From Saprospiraceae bacterium (GTDB lineage Bacteria; Bacteroidota; Bacteroidia; Chitinophagales; Saprospiraceae), in NCBI GenBank assembly GCA_029262995.1, contig JAJCYH010000026.1, forward strand, positions 124,001 to 188,000: 64,000 bases of DNA, written 5' to 3'. A model generated the notes under the pieces. The model did no database searches. It was not told the origin of the DNA and worked only from the letters and a program-made list of their open reading frames with translations. This document shows, piece after piece, positions 44,652 through 54,537 of the stretch. The position numbers were made by a program, and so were the translations under genes. Positions within the stretch are counted from its first letter, which is position 1. Each line of letters opens with the position of its first letter.

Positions 44652-45773
44652 TTAATGACTCATCATTACTGGCATAACCAACATCATAAGCTTCTCCTGT
44701 TCATTCTCTTCTGCTGGCAATAAAATTCCAGCTTTATTTGATGCTGATAACTCAAGGATTATTTCATCGGTTTCAATAACACCTAGCATTTCAACAAGGA
44801 ATTTTGCATTAAAACCAATAGTCATAGGTTCTGCTTTATAACTACATCCAACTTGCTCAGTCGCTTCATTTGAAAAGTCAAGATCTTGAGCAGAAACCGT
44901 AAGGCTGTCTTCGGCAAGGCTCAATACAACCTGATTGGTCGTTTTGTTAGAGTAAATAACAATCCTTTTCAATGAATTTTGAAAGTCAGATCTATTCAAT
45001 GTTAGGATCTTATCGTTATTGACAGGAATAACAGCGTTGTAATCAGGGAACTTTGCATCAATCAATCGGCTGATTACCAATGTATCTCCTGCCCTGAAAA
45101 AGATATTCTTGCTGTTAAAAGCCAGCTTTGCCTTTTCATCATCCAAAGAAGCCGCGGCTGCTCTGAATATGCTTAAACATTTCTTAGGAATTATAACAGA
45201 CTCCGTAAGTTCAGTGTTAAGACCCCCGATGGTATATTTTACAAGCTTGTGTGCATCGGTTGATACAAAGATGACCTTGTTAAAATCCATTTGCATTAAT
45301 ACACCAGTCATTGCTAATCGTAATTCATCGTTGCTTGTCGCAAAAACAGTATAATTGATTGCCTTTACTAAAGCATCACAGTCTAACTCAATTTCATGTG
45401 TGTTCTCATCAACTGGCGTTTCAGGGAAATCTTCATGGTTATCTCCTGAAAGCTTATATTCACCATATGCAGAATTAAGTGTTACAGATTTGCTTTCGCT
45501 TTCTACCTTAAATTTAACCGGGTGATCAGGTAGGGCTTTAAGTGTTTCCAATAAAATCCTTGCTGGTAATGCCACACTTCCGTCTTCAGTCCCCATTACA
45601 TTCAGCGTAGAAATAATAGTTACTTCCAGATTAGTTGCTGAAATTGTTAATTCGTCTCCGACAAGTTCAAATAGATAATCTTCCAGAATCGGAATGACAG
45701 GGTTTGAACTAATTGCACCAGAAGCAATCTGTAGTTTTCTCAATAACTCACTTGACGATACCTCAAATATCAT
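44652..45773 (-). CDS. dnaN: DNA polymerase III sliding clamp
   Basis: The 373-aa beta clamp that tethers the replicative polymerase and other repair polymerases to DNA. Three clamp domains of about 120 residues each can be followed: FEVSSSELLRKLQIASGAIS with NPVIPILEDYLFEL at the start, MTGVLMQMDF and FVSTDAHKLVKY in domain 2, and the C-terminal LLPAEENEQEKLMMLVMPVM pattern. Length is standard. There is no dnaA or recF next to it; it sits with nadD instead. Confidence 0.96.
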   Translation of the reverse strand: MIFEVSSSELLRKLQIASGAISSNPVIPILEDYLFELVGDELTISATNLEVTIISTLNVMGTEDGSVALPARILLETLKALPDHPVKFKVESESKSVTLNSAYGEYKLSGDNHEDFPETPVDENTHEIELDCDALVKAINYTVFATSNDELRLAMTGVLMQMDFNKVIFVSTDAHKLVKYTIGGLNTELTESVIIPKKCLSIFRAAAASLDDEKAKLAFNSKNIFFRAGDTLVISRLIDAKFPDYNAVIPVNNDKILTLNRSDFQNSLKRIVIYSNKTTNQVVLSLAEDSLTVSAQDLDFSNEATEQVGCSYKAEPMTIGFNAKFLVEMLGVIETDEIILELSASNKAGILLPAEENEQEKLMMLVMPVMMSH

Positions 45774-45935
45774 TTATTCTATGTTTTATGTGGATTCAAA
45801 ATTAAGCCACAAAGATAAGCTAACCTTACTTAATAATAAATTTTAATTTATTCTCTTGATAAAAATCAATTATTCTTGTGCTCTCGTTCACTGTTGCAAG
45901 AATTTTATTGATTTTTGCAAGCCACATAAAAGATT

Positions 45936-47210
45936 ATGCTTGATAGAAAAGTAGGACCTCGAATCACTAATGATTTTGACTTAAAAATCAGAAATGTAGA
46001 ACATTCCATTCTTGAAAATGGCTTGGAAGTGTTCGAATTAAACTCTGGAACTCAAGAAATTATAAAAATTGAGTTGGTTTTCCGTTCTGGAAGGATTCAG
46101 GAAAAGAAGCCGGCTGTTGCAAAAGCAGCCATTAAACTTTTGCGTGAAGCATCAAAATCTAGAACAGCGGAACAAACGGCTTATACCTTTGATTACTATG
46201 GTGCCGTCTTTAAGGCAGAATGCAATATGGAGTTCTCCTCTGTTAGTCTGGTTTGTCTCAATCAGCATCTAGACAAACTATGGCCCATATGGCTGGATAC
46301 AATACTTAATCCTGCATTTGAAGAAGAGGAGTTAACCAAGTATAAAGAACTGGTAAGCAAGAACCTGAGCGACCAATTATCAAAAAATGATGTTATTGCT
46401 TATCGTGTTTTTACCGAAGAATTATATGGCTGTAAACATCCTTATGGATACAATACCGAAGTGCAGGATGTTCTATCCTTGACCAGCCAAGATATCAAAA
46501 GCTACTTTGAAGAAAACTGTAAGCTAGGCAATGCTTTTTTAATCCTTAGCGGAAAATATAATGATACACTTAGGTCAATGATTCTTAAAGACCTGGAAGG
46601 TGTTGATCGTAGACACAAACCAAGCTCTGTGGTTTTTCCTCAAACCCAATCCTTTATAGGAACTAAACTGGTCAAAACAAAAAACGATTTGCAGACCAGC
46701 ATAAAGATAGGTTCACTTTGGGTTCCTAGAGATCACCCTGACTATGTTTCTCTGAAAATATTGAATACTGTTCTTGGTGGATACTTTGGGTCAAGGCTGA
46801 TGAAAAATATTCGAGAAGAAAAAGGTTATACCTATGGTATCTACTCTTCTTTCGACGTATGGATGCAAGGAGGATACTTTTATGTTAGTACTGATGTGGG
46901 TACAGAATACCTCAATCAGACTATTCAAGAAATTTACAAAGAAATCAAAATTATAAAATCTGTCGAGATCAACAATATAGAGTTGAAAATGGTAAAAAAC
47001 TACTTGCTTGGTCAATCCTTAAACTTAATCGACGGACCATTTGCAACCGCTCAATTGGTCAAAAGTCTTCGCGCTAAAAACTTAGAATTATCAAGATTTG
47101 AAAGTTCGATTGAAGAAATCAAAACCATTGAAGCCAAACATTTATTATCTCTTGCCAATCAGTATTTAAAAGAGGAAGAGTTTACAATCGTCATAGTTGG
47201 AAAAAACTGA
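45936..47210 (+). CDS. M16 peptidase homologue lacking the zinc site
   Basis: A 424-aa member of the insulinase/processing-peptidase family. At the place of the zinc-binding HxxEH the sequence reads AIKLLREAS (about 65-73), so it is the non-catalytic subunit type. The C-terminal half keeps SRLMKNIREEKGYTYGIYSSF, with the Arg/Tyr pair that contributes to substrate binding in the heterodimeric M16B enzymes. Such subunits usually lie beside a catalytic partner with HxxEH; none is adjacent here. A terminator-like hairpin follows the gene. Confidence 0.85.
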   Translation: MLDRKVGPRITNDFDLKIRNVEHSILENGLEVFELNSGTQEIIKIELVFRSGRIQEKKPAVAKAAIKLLREASKSRTAEQTAYTFDYYGAVFKAECNMEFSSVSLVCLNQHLDKLWPIWLDTILNPAFEEEELTKYKELVSKNLSDQLSKNDVIAYRVFTEELYGCKHPYGYNTEVQDVLSLTSQDIKSYFEENCKLGNAFLILSGKYNDTLRSMILKDLEGVDRRHKPSSVVFPQTQSFIGTKLVKTKNDLQTSIKIGSLWVPRDHPDYVSLKILNTVLGGYFGSRLMKNIREEKGYTYGIYSSFDVWMQGGYFYVSTDVGTEYLNQTIQEIYKEIKIIKSVEINNIELKMVKNYLLGQSLNLIDGPFATAQLVKSLRAKNLELSRFESSIEEIKTIEAKHLLSLANQYLKEEEFTIVIVGKN

Positions 47211-47262
47211 TGAAGATCTAACTCTTATAATAAGCATCTTAGCGATAATTATGTTATAATTG

Positions 47263-47289
47263 CAGCCGTAAACCCCTCTGGTTAGGCTG
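47263..47289 (+). terminator. Terminator-like hairpin after the M16 gene
   Basis: CAGCC (47263-47267) pairs with GGCTG (47285-47289) and AACC (47271-47274) with GGTT (47280-47283), followed by GATTTTTAC. It lies 53 nt after the stop codon and well before mreB. Confidence 0.5.
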
Positions 47290-47401
47290 GATTTTTACAT
47301 TCCAATCAGAAATTAATTTGCAAATTATAAACCCATATCGTTTAATTGTTACTTGGGTACAATATTTGATTCATAATTTGATTACTAGATTATAGACCGT
47401 A

Positions 47402-48433
47402 ATGGGATTATTTAACTTTTTCAGGCAAGAGTTGGCCGTTGATTTGGGAACCGCAAACACTCTGATCATGCAAGATGGGAAGATTGTTATTGACGAACCT
47501 TCTATCGTAGCAATCAATAGAAAGACAGGAGAGGTTTTGGCTGTTGGTAACAAGGCCATGCAAATGCATGAAAAGACACATAGTAATCTGGAAACCATTC
47601 GTCCTTTGAAAGATGGTGTAATCGCAGATTTTCAAGCGGCTGAAAGTCTAATCCATGGTCTTATCGAAATGATCGGAGAAAGAAGAAAATTCTTTTCTCA
47701 TCTTAAAATGGTAATCTGCATTCCTTCGGGAATTACGGAAGTTGAAAAAAGAGCTGTATTTGATTCCGCGGACCATGTCGACAGTAAAGAAACATATTTG
47801 ATTCATGAACCTATGGCAGCAGCTTTGGGGATAGGCCTCGATGTGCAGGCACCTCAAGGCAACATGATTATTGATATTGGAGGAGGAACGACAGAAATTG
47901 CTGTTATTGCATTATCAGGAATCGTAACCGATCAATCCATTCGTACAGCTGGTGATGAATTTACCAATGACATCATTGACTATATGAAGCGAAAGCACAA
48001 CCTTCTTATTGGAGAAAGAACCGCAGAGGTTCTTAAGATACGTATTGGTTCTGCTGTTGAAACTCTTTATGACCCACCCGAGCCCATAGGCGTAAATGGA
48101 AGGGATTTATTAACAGGAATTCCAAAACAGGTAATGATGGATTATACAGAAATTGCCGAAGCTTTGGATAAGTCTGTTGCTAAAATAGAAGAGGCTGTCC
48201 TAAAGGCACTGGAAGACACTCCACCTGAATTAGCAGCTGATATATATAGAAACGGTATCTATCTGACGGGAGGAGGAGCCCTCCTTCGTGGGTTAGACGA
48301 GCGCTTAGCCAAGAAAACAAAATTGAACGTTCACGTAGCAGACGACCCTTTAAGGGCAGTCGTAATTGGTACTGGTTTGGCACTTAAAAATACTGACATA
48401 TATACATTTTTAATGGATAGACAGAGTTTGTAA
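47402..48433 (+). CDS. mreB: Rod shape-determining protein MreB
   Basis: A 343-aa bacterial actin that guides lateral wall synthesis. Motifs: DLGTANTLI (14-22, phosphate 1), HEPMAAALGIGLD, MIIDIGGGTTEIAVIALSGIV (phosphate 2) and LTGGGALLRGLDERL (adenosine). Length matches the family. First gene of mreB-mreC-mreD-pbp2-folA; an 18-nt gap to mreC follows. Confidence 0.96.
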   Translation: MGLFNFFRQELAVDLGTANTLIMQDGKIVIDEPSIVAINRKTGEVLAVGNKAMQMHEKTHSNLETIRPLKDGVIADFQAAESLIHGLIEMIGERRKFFSHLKMVICIPSGITEVEKRAVFDSADHVDSKETYLIHEPMAAALGIGLDVQAPQGNMIIDIGGGTTEIAVIALSGIVTDQSIRTAGDEFTNDIIDYMKRKHNLLIGERTAEVLKIRIGSAVETLYDPPEPIGVNGRDLLTGIPKQVMMDYTEIAEALDKSVAKIEEAVLKALEDTPPELAADIYRNGIYLTGGGALLRGLDERLAKKTKLNVHVADDPLRAVVIGTGLALKNTDIYTFLMDRQSL

Positions 48434-48451
48434 CCAATAGCTTTATAGGAT

Positions 48452-49282
48452 ATGCGTAACCTAATATACCTTATCATTCGATACAGCGCATTATTCCTTT
48501 TTCTGGTTTTAGAGTTTTTTGCTTTCTATCTTATTGTAAATTACAATAGGAGTCAAAAAGAAATATGGGCACATTCATCTAACCTCCTCACTGGAAATCT
48601 TTATAAAAAAATTGAGCACATAGAAGACTATTTCGATCTGCGAATACAAAATGACAGTCTACAAAATGAAAACTCCAAGCTTTTGGAAAAAATAATTAAT
48701 TATCGTGTATTAAGCAGAGATAATGCTTTTCAAAAATTCGAATCTACAGATACACTCAATAATTATCATCTTCTTCCAGCAACCATCTGTAATAAAACTC
48801 TAAATCTCAGAAATAACTATTTCACATTATGCAAAGGGAGAGAAGATGGTATTGAGGTTGGAATGGGAGTCATATCAGATTACGGGATCGTAGGTATTGT
48901 AAACTCTGTTTCAAGTCATTTTGCAACAGTTCTATTAATAATCAATAGCCGAAGTAATATCAGTGTAAAGGTCAAAAACAAAAACTACCCCGGAAGTTTG
49001 GTTTGGAACAACTCTAATCCCGACATTCTGAATCTGATTAATATCCCTAAACACGCAAGTATTGAAGTAGGAGACAGTGTCGTTACAAGTGGTTATTCCA
49101 TTTCATTTCCACCAGAAATATTTGTTGGTAAAATAAATGATTTCTCTATTGAAAGTGGAAGCAATAACTATAGAATAGACATTAACCTTGATTACCAATT
49201 ATCCAGGCTAGAATTTGTTTATGTTGTAAAATATGATCTGATTGAAGAGAAGCAAACTTTAATACAAATGGAAAATGAATAG
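48452..49282 (+). CDS. mreC: Rod shape-determining protein MreC
   Basis: A 276-aa bitopic membrane protein that activates PBP2/RodA-type wall synthesis. One N-terminal helix (about 8-30, ALFLFLVLEFFAFYLIV), a coiled-coil segment (about 50-85), then the two-barrel periplasmic domain with ATICNKTLNLRNNYFTLCKG, VISDYGIVGIVNSVSSHFA and PKHASIEVGDSVVTSGYS. Its stop overlaps the mreD start by 8 nt. Confidence 0.92.
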   Translation: MRNLIYLIIRYSALFLFLVLEFFAFYLIVNYNRSQKEIWAHSSNLLTGNLYKKIEHIEDYFDLRIQNDSLQNENSKLLEKIINYRVLSRDNAFQKFESTDTLNNYHLLPATICNKTLNLRNNYFTLCKGREDGIEVGMGVISDYGIVGIVNSVSSHFATVLLIINSRSNISVKVKNKNYPGSLVWNNSNPDILNLINIPKHASIEVGDSVVTSGYSISFPPEIFVGKINDFSIESGSNNYRIDINLDYQLSRLEFVYVVKYDLIEEKQTLIQMENE

Positions 49283-49793
49283 TGTATTAAAAAGAAATAT
49301 TTACCGTGCCATTTTTGTTCTCTCGGTACAACTGATTCTTCTAAAAAGAATTGACATCACCTTTGGTGACTTCAACTATATTCATTTTACTATTTATCCA
49401 ATTATCATTGCGCTACTGCCTTTCAAAACCAACAAAACCCTTGTCGTTTTAATTGGCTTTATGATGGGCCTTTTCATTGATTTGTTTTATGATTCTCTTG
49501 GAGTGCATGCTGCTACTGCCTGTTTTATTGCCTATAGTAGATATTACATCTTAATGTTAATTGCTCCAGCAGAAGGCTATAATAAAGAGGGACTTACTTC
49601 TTATGCCTATGGATTCGTTTGGTTTGTTAGCTACATCAGCATCTTACTTTTCTTACATCTTTTTATCTTGTATAGTATAGAAGCCTTTTCTTTCGTTTAC
49701 TTTAAAGAAATAATTCTAAGAACGATTTTCAGTTTTCTCGCATCGCTCTTTTTAATCATTTTGAGTCAACTGATTTTCAACCCAAAATACTAA
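49275..49793 (+). CDS. mreD: Rod shape-determining protein MreD
   Basis: A 172-aa integral membrane protein with five to six hydrophobic helices and the MreD-type FMMGLFIDLFYDSLGVHA motif (about 74-91). It belongs to the elongasome complex. Identified by motif, topology and position between mreC and pbp2. Confidence 0.88.
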   Translation: MNSVLKRNIYRAIFVLSVQLILLKRIDITFGDFNYIHFTIYPIIIALLPFKTNKTLVVLIGFMMGLFIDLFYDSLGVHAATACFIAYSRYYILMLIAPAEGYNKEGLTSYAYGFVWFVSYISILLFLHLFILYSIEAFSFVYFKEIILRTIFSFLASLFLIILSQLIFNPKY

Positions 49794-49803
49794 AATCGGA
49801 TCA

Positions 49804-51654
49804 ATGAAACAGTTTCACAGCAGGCAGGTTCCAATCATCATCAGCTTTATTCTGGGGTCATTGGTTTTGGTTGTGAAACTTGCAGAAATCCAGCTCTTTG
49901 ATGACAGCTATAAAAAGCTAGCGCAAAAAACCATTCTAGACAAACAAATTATCTATCCAGCTCGAGGGCTTATATATGACAGAAACGGAAAAATTCTGAC
50001 CTATAATAAAGCCATTTATGACCTAGAAGCTATTTACAGAAATGTAAATAAAGAAATGGACACTTCATTGTTTTGCAAACTTTTAGATCTTGATCATCAA
50101 TCATTTGAAAAAAGACTTAATAAAAACTGGAGTGATAGAAGATATCACAAATCTTTACCTTTTACCTTTCTGTCTAAAGTAGACCAAAGTGTTTATGGCA
50201 GGTTTCAAGAACACCTTTTTCGTTTTCCAGGCTTCTACCCGATTGTTAGAAACATAAGAGCTTACCCTCACCAAAGTGCTCCCCATATTCTTGGCTATTT
50301 AGGAGAGGTCGATAACAATGTAATTAAAAACTCAAATAACGTATACAGCGCAGGTGATTATATTGGAATGAGTGGTCTAGAACGATATTATGAAGATAAG
50401 CTTAAGGGAAGGAAGGGTGTAAAATTTCTATTGCGAGACAATGTTGGACGTGAAGTTTCCTCTTTTAGTGAAGGAAGGTTAGATTCAATTGCTGTGGAAG
50501 GAACTGATTTAACCACAACTATTGATCTGGACCTTCAAGCCTATTGTGAATCACTAATGATAAATAAAAGAGGCAGTATTGTTGCCATCGAACCATCAAC
50601 GGGTGAAATCTTAGCAATGGTTTCGGCACCTTCCTATGACCCCAATGATCTAAATCTTGATCAGGATAGAGGAAGGGCTTTTGCAGCATTAACAGAAGAT
50701 AATGTTCAAAAACCTTTGTTGGATAGATCTATTTCTGCCCGGTATCCTCCCGGTTCTATCTTTAAACCTATTCTATCTCTGATCGCTTTACAAGAAGGTA
50801 TTATTCAACCGAATACCTATGTAAATTGTAAGTCCTTTTATCAATATAAGTCATTCAAATACGGGTGCCACATACACCCACAGCCTTTTAATTTACAAAT
50901 AGCCCTTACTCATTCCTGCAATAGCTATTTTTTTTCTATGGTACGGGAAGTTATTGAAAAGGACGGGTTCAACAATCCATCTTCAGGATTGAATATGCTT
51001 AACAGTTACTTGTATAAATTTGGATTAGGAAACAAACTTGGTGTAGATCTAATGCACGAATCTGAGGGTTTTGTTCCTACCCCAGAATATTATAAATATT
51101 TATATCGTACAGAGGGAGGTCGCTGGTACTCGACTTATATTATGTCAATTGGTATTGGTCAAGGAGAACTAGAACTTACTACACTTCAAATGGCAAATCT
51201 GGCAGTAATTCTTGCTAACAGAGGTTACTACTACACCCCTCATCTTATTAAGTCATTCAGCAATCCTGATTTCACTTTGGATGAAAAGTACACAAAAAAA
51301 ATGTCTGTGGGTATTGATAAAAAACATTTTAATGTTGTTGTTAACGGATTATACAATGCCATAAATCGAGGGACAGGATATCGGGCATACGTCAGAGGTC
51401 TCGATATTTGTGGAAAAACGGGAACTTCTCAAAACGCACAAAGCGATGGAAAGGACCACTCGGTATTCTATGCCTTTGCGCCAAAAGACAATCCAAAAAT
51501 CGCTTTAGCTGTCTATGTTGAAAATGCGGGCTATGGTGGTGATATCGCCGCACCAATAGCAAGCTTGGTAATAGAAAATTACCTAAATGGTAAAACTTCA
51601 AGAAAGGAACAAGAAAATTATATCAAAAGTATAAATTTAATAGATCTCCCATAG
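49804..51654 (+). CDS. mrdA: Penicillin-binding protein 2 (elongasome transpeptidase)
   Basis: A 616-aa class B PBP that cross-links peptidoglycan during elongation. N-terminal membrane helix (about 10-30), pedestal with YPARGLIYDRNGKILTYN (51-68), then the transpeptidase domain with nucleophile motif S318-I-F-K321, S371-C-N373 and K538-T-G540. Active-site motifs are complete. It follows mreD by 10 nt and is followed 1 nt later by folA, where rodA would be expected in many Bacteroidota. Confidence 0.95.
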   Translation: MKQFHSRQVPIIISFILGSLVLVVKLAEIQLFDDSYKKLAQKTILDKQIIYPARGLIYDRNGKILTYNKAIYDLEAIYRNVNKEMDTSLFCKLLDLDHQSFEKRLNKNWSDRRYHKSLPFTFLSKVDQSVYGRFQEHLFRFPGFYPIVRNIRAYPHQSAPHILGYLGEVDNNVIKNSNNVYSAGDYIGMSGLERYYEDKLKGRKGVKFLLRDNVGREVSSFSEGRLDSIAVEGTDLTTTIDLDLQAYCESLMINKRGSIVAIEPSTGEILAMVSAPSYDPNDLNLDQDRGRAFAALTEDNVQKPLLDRSISARYPPGSIFKPILSLIALQEGIIQPNTYVNCKSFYQYKSFKYGCHIHPQPFNLQIALTHSCNSYFFSMVREVIEKDGFNNPSSGLNMLNSYLYKFGLGNKLGVDLMHESEGFVPTPEYYKYLYRTEGGRWYSTYIMSIGIGQGELELTTLQMANLAVILANRGYYYTPHLIKSFSNPDFTLDEKYTKKMSVGIDKKHFNVVVNGLYNAINRGTGYRAYVRGLDICGKTGTSQNAQSDGKDHSVFYAFAPKDNPKIALAVYVENAGYGGDIAAPIASLVIENYLNGKTSRKEQENYIKSINLIDLP

Positions 51655-51655
51655 T

Positions 51656-52156
51656 ATGATTATTTCTGCAATAGTAGCTGTATCAAAAAATAATGCCATT
51701 GGAAAAGACAATGATCTTCCCTGGCACCTTCCTGCTGATTTGACTTTTTTTAAAACCACAACCAAAGGATACCATATAATACTCGGTAGGAAAAACTTTG
51801 ACTCCATTGGTAAACCTCTTCCAGGAAGAACCAATATTGTAATTACAAGACAAGATTCGTTCTACCACTCCGGGACAGTAGTCGTAAAAAGTATTACCGA
51901 GGCGCTAGATTTTTGTGTAAAGGCAAATCAAAAAGAGGTCTTTATTATTGGCGGAAGTATGATATACGAACAGACACAAAACCTTTGGAACAAACTTTAT
52001 ATAACACGAATAGATACTGTCGTAGAAGACGCCACAGTCTTTTTTCCTGAAATAGACTTTTCAAAATGGAAGTTAAGCTGGCAGGAAGATCACCTCATGG
52101 ACGAGAAAAACAAATACAACTACCAATTTAATCTTTACGAACGCCCACTAAAATAA
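51656..52156 (+). CDS. folA: Dihydrofolate reductase
   Basis: A 166-aa enzyme reducing dihydrofolate with NADPH. Motifs: AIVAVSKNNAIGKDNDLPWHLPADL with the active-site WHLPADL and acidic residue Asp28, ILGRKNFDSIGKPLPGRTNIV, and FIIGGSMIYEQ. Length normal. The start codon follows the pbp2 stop by one base, so it is read as part of the mre operon. Confidence 0.93.
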   Translation: MIISAIVAVSKNNAIGKDNDLPWHLPADLTFFKTTTKGYHIILGRKNFDSIGKPLPGRTNIVITRQDSFYHSGTVVVKSITEALDFCVKANQKEVFIIGGSMIYEQTQNLWNKLYITRIDTVVEDATVFFPEIDFSKWKLSWQEDHLMDEKNKYNYQFNLYERPLK

Positions 52157-52207
52157 TTCGTGTTTACCTTTTGAATATTCTTGCATAGCATTTTGATTGA
52201 TCAAACT

Positions 52208-53473
52208 ATGCGAGAAGAACTGTTACATCATATCTGGAAGTTTAAACGCTTTAACCATCATCAGTTATGCTCGACTACTGGTGAGGCAATCTCAATAATA
52301 AACTATGGTTCGCATAATCAAAATGCAGGTCCTGATTTTCTAGATGCCCGAATATATATAAATAAAACGCTATGGGTAGGCCATGTTGAAATGCATATTT
52401 ATTCAGCAGAATGGGATAAACACAGGCATCAGTCAGATTTGGCTTACAACAACGTCATTCTACATGTTGTGCTTGAAGATAACAAGAAAGTATGCAATCA
52501 CAATGGAATTCCACTTTGTACTCTAGAACTAAAAAACAGAATTGATACTAAAGTACTTGCCAATTATCAAAATTTATTCAATCCCGTACTTAGCATTGCA
52601 TGTCAGGCCTCTATTAAAAACTATCCTCTTGAACGTCTTCCTATATATTTGGAGCAATTACTAATACATCGCCTTGAACGAAAGTCTCATCACCTGAATT
52701 CATTGCTTAAGCGTTGTAAAAACAATTGGGAACTCTTTACCCTTCGCTTACTGATAAGTTATATCGGTGGTAAAGTAAATAAAGAAGCCTTTGAAAATCT
52801 CGCTTCCAAAATACCTTATCGTCATGCATTAAGAATGACTTCATTGTCTCAGATGGAAGCCCTATTATTTGGTCTAGCTGGTATGCTTGAAAACCCCTTA
52901 GACAAATATTCAAAGACACTGGCAAAAGAGTTTTCCTTTCTTAAAAAAAAATATACGCTTCAGACGATGAATCCCATAGAATGGCGGTTTTCAAGAATGA
53001 GACCTGTTAACTTCCCCTCCATAAGAATTGCCCAACTCGCTTCTCTCATCATTAACACCAGTAAATTATTTAATAAAATTGTTAACAGTACAGGAGTCCA
53101 AGAATTGTTTTCTCTACTCAACCATCAAACATCAGCCTATTGGGATCAACACTATTGTTTTGGCCGACACAGTAAACAAAAGAAGAAAACCATCGGCAAA
53201 TCAATGAAAACGGTCATCACAATTAATGTTTTTATTCCTGTTATCTTTACCTATGCTTCGGTTAGCTCTGATTTGATGCTGCAGGAACTATGTCTGGAGA
53301 TGTATTCCAATATTCCTCCTGAAAACAATAAAATCATAAGATTATGGAAAAATTTAGGTATCAAATGTCAAAATGCTGCCCATAGCCAAGCTTTAATCGA
53401 ATTAAAAACTCAATTTTGTGAACCAATCAAATGTTTGAATTGTCAAATAGGAACGAAGCTGTTGCTTGAATGA
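52208..53473 (+). CDS. DUF2851 family protein
   Basis: A 421-aa cytosolic protein matching the DUF2851 pattern: MREELLHHIWKFKRFN at the start, IINYGSHNQNAGPDFLDARI, LWVGHVEMHIYSAEWDKHRHQSD and NVILHVVLEDNK. Function is unknown in the family. A TTG at 52181 would extend it, but the ATG at 52208 fits the family N-terminus. Its end overlaps lpxK by 4 nt. Confidence 0.88.
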   Translation: MREELLHHIWKFKRFNHHQLCSTTGEAISIINYGSHNQNAGPDFLDARIYINKTLWVGHVEMHIYSAEWDKHRHQSDLAYNNVILHVVLEDNKKVCNHNGIPLCTLELKNRIDTKVLANYQNLFNPVLSIACQASIKNYPLERLPIYLEQLLIHRLERKSHHLNSLLKRCKNNWELFTLRLLISYIGGKVNKEAFENLASKIPYRHALRMTSLSQMEALLFGLAGMLENPLDKYSKTLAKEFSFLKKKYTLQTMNPIEWRFSRMRPVNFPSIRIAQLASLIINTSKLFNKIVNSTGVQELFSLLNHQTSAYWDQHYCFGRHSKQKKKTIGKSMKTVITINVFIPVIFTYASVSSDLMLQELCLEMYSNIPPENNKIIRLWKNLGIKCQNAAHSQALIELKTQFCEPIKCLNCQIGTKLLLE

Positions 53474-54537
53474 AAAATAATCTAGTTTTTAAAGTACTAT
53501 TGTCGCCTTTCTCACTGCTTTTTGCATCTATAATTTCGTTAAGAAATATTATTTACGAGACAGGTCTTTTGAAGTCTACAAGTTTCAATCTTCCAGTGAT
53601 CAATGTTGGCAACCTCACTGTTGGCGGAACTGGTAAAACACCTCACATAGAATATCTTATTCGGTTATTGTCTCCCTATATCAAAGTTTCTACCCTCAGT
53701 AGGGGTTATAAAAGAAAGTCTAAAGGATTCAGGCTTGTTGGTCCGTTAGACAATGCAATTGACAGTGGAGATGAACCATTACAATATAAAAAGAAGTTTC
53801 CCTCCATTCCCGTTGCTGTTTCTGAAAGTCGAAATATAGGAATTCCAATGCTCATAAGACATCATCCTGAAGTTCAGGCTGTACTATTAGATGATGCTTT
53901 TCAGCACCGTTCTGTTGTTCCCGGTCTAAATATTTTATTAACGGAATACGGAAATCTTTTTGTGGATGATATGTTACTCCCTGCTGGACGACTGCGAGAA
54001 CCCAAATCATCATATGTAAGAGCAGACATCATTATTGTAACAAAAACACCTTTTGCCCTTGAGGACGAAGAAAGAGAAAGAATAACAAAAAAAATTAAAC
54101 CTTATCCATTCCAAAAGCTACTCTTTTCAAAATATGAATATGGTCAAGCCTACTTTATTTTGGATCAGAATATTAAAGTAGAACTTAATCAATCTTTGAA
54201 AATACAGTTGATATCCGCAATTGCTAGCGTCGATTACCTTCTCGGTTATCTAAACGAAAAATGTATTGTTGAGAACGTTATAAAATTTGAGGACCATCAC
54301 TATTTTTCAGAATATGAGATGGAACATTTCAATAAGATTGCCTCAGAAAATGATTTCGAAAACACAATTTTCCTAACCACAGAGAAAGATGCTACAAGAT
54401 TATTGTTATATAAAGACTATATAAACGAACATCAGATACCTATCTTCGTTCTTCCTGTTAATGTGTCGTTTCATGACGAGGATAACATTATCTTTGATCA
54501 ATGTATAAAGCAGTTTTTATTAAATTTCAAAGTTTAA
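53470..54537 (+). CDS. lpxK: Tetraacyldisaccharide 4'-kinase
   Basis: A 355-aa inner-membrane kinase that phosphorylates the lipid A disaccharide. Membrane-associated N-terminus, then NVGNLTVGGTGKTPHIEYL (P-loop GGTGKTP 52-58), LSRGYKRKSKGF, DDAFQHRSV and LPAGRLREP. All are LpxK signatures. It overlaps the previous gene by ATGA and the next gene by 37 nt. Confidence 0.94.
   Translation: MKNNLVFKVLLSPFSLLFASIISLRNIIYETGLLKSTSFNLPVINVGNLTVGGTGKTPHIEYLIRLLSPYIKVSTLSRGYKRKSKGFRLVGPLDNAIDSGDEPLQYKKKFPSIPVAVSESRNIGIPMLIRHHPEVQAVLLDDAFQHRSVVPGLNILLTEYGNLFVDDMLLPAGRLREPKSSYVRADIIIVTKTPFALEDEERERITKKIKPYPFQKLLFSKYEYGQAYFILDQNIKVELNQSLKIQLISAIASVDYLLGYLNEKCIVENVIKFEDHHYFSEYEMEHFNKIASENDFENTIFLTTEKDATRLLLYKDYINEHQIPIFVLPVNVSFHDEDNIIFDQCIKQFLLNFKV

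Noticed and set aside
47211-47401. Riboswitch upstream of mreB
   Set aside because: The only structure found is a short terminator-like hairpin close to the preceding gene; no aptamer-like conserved pattern.
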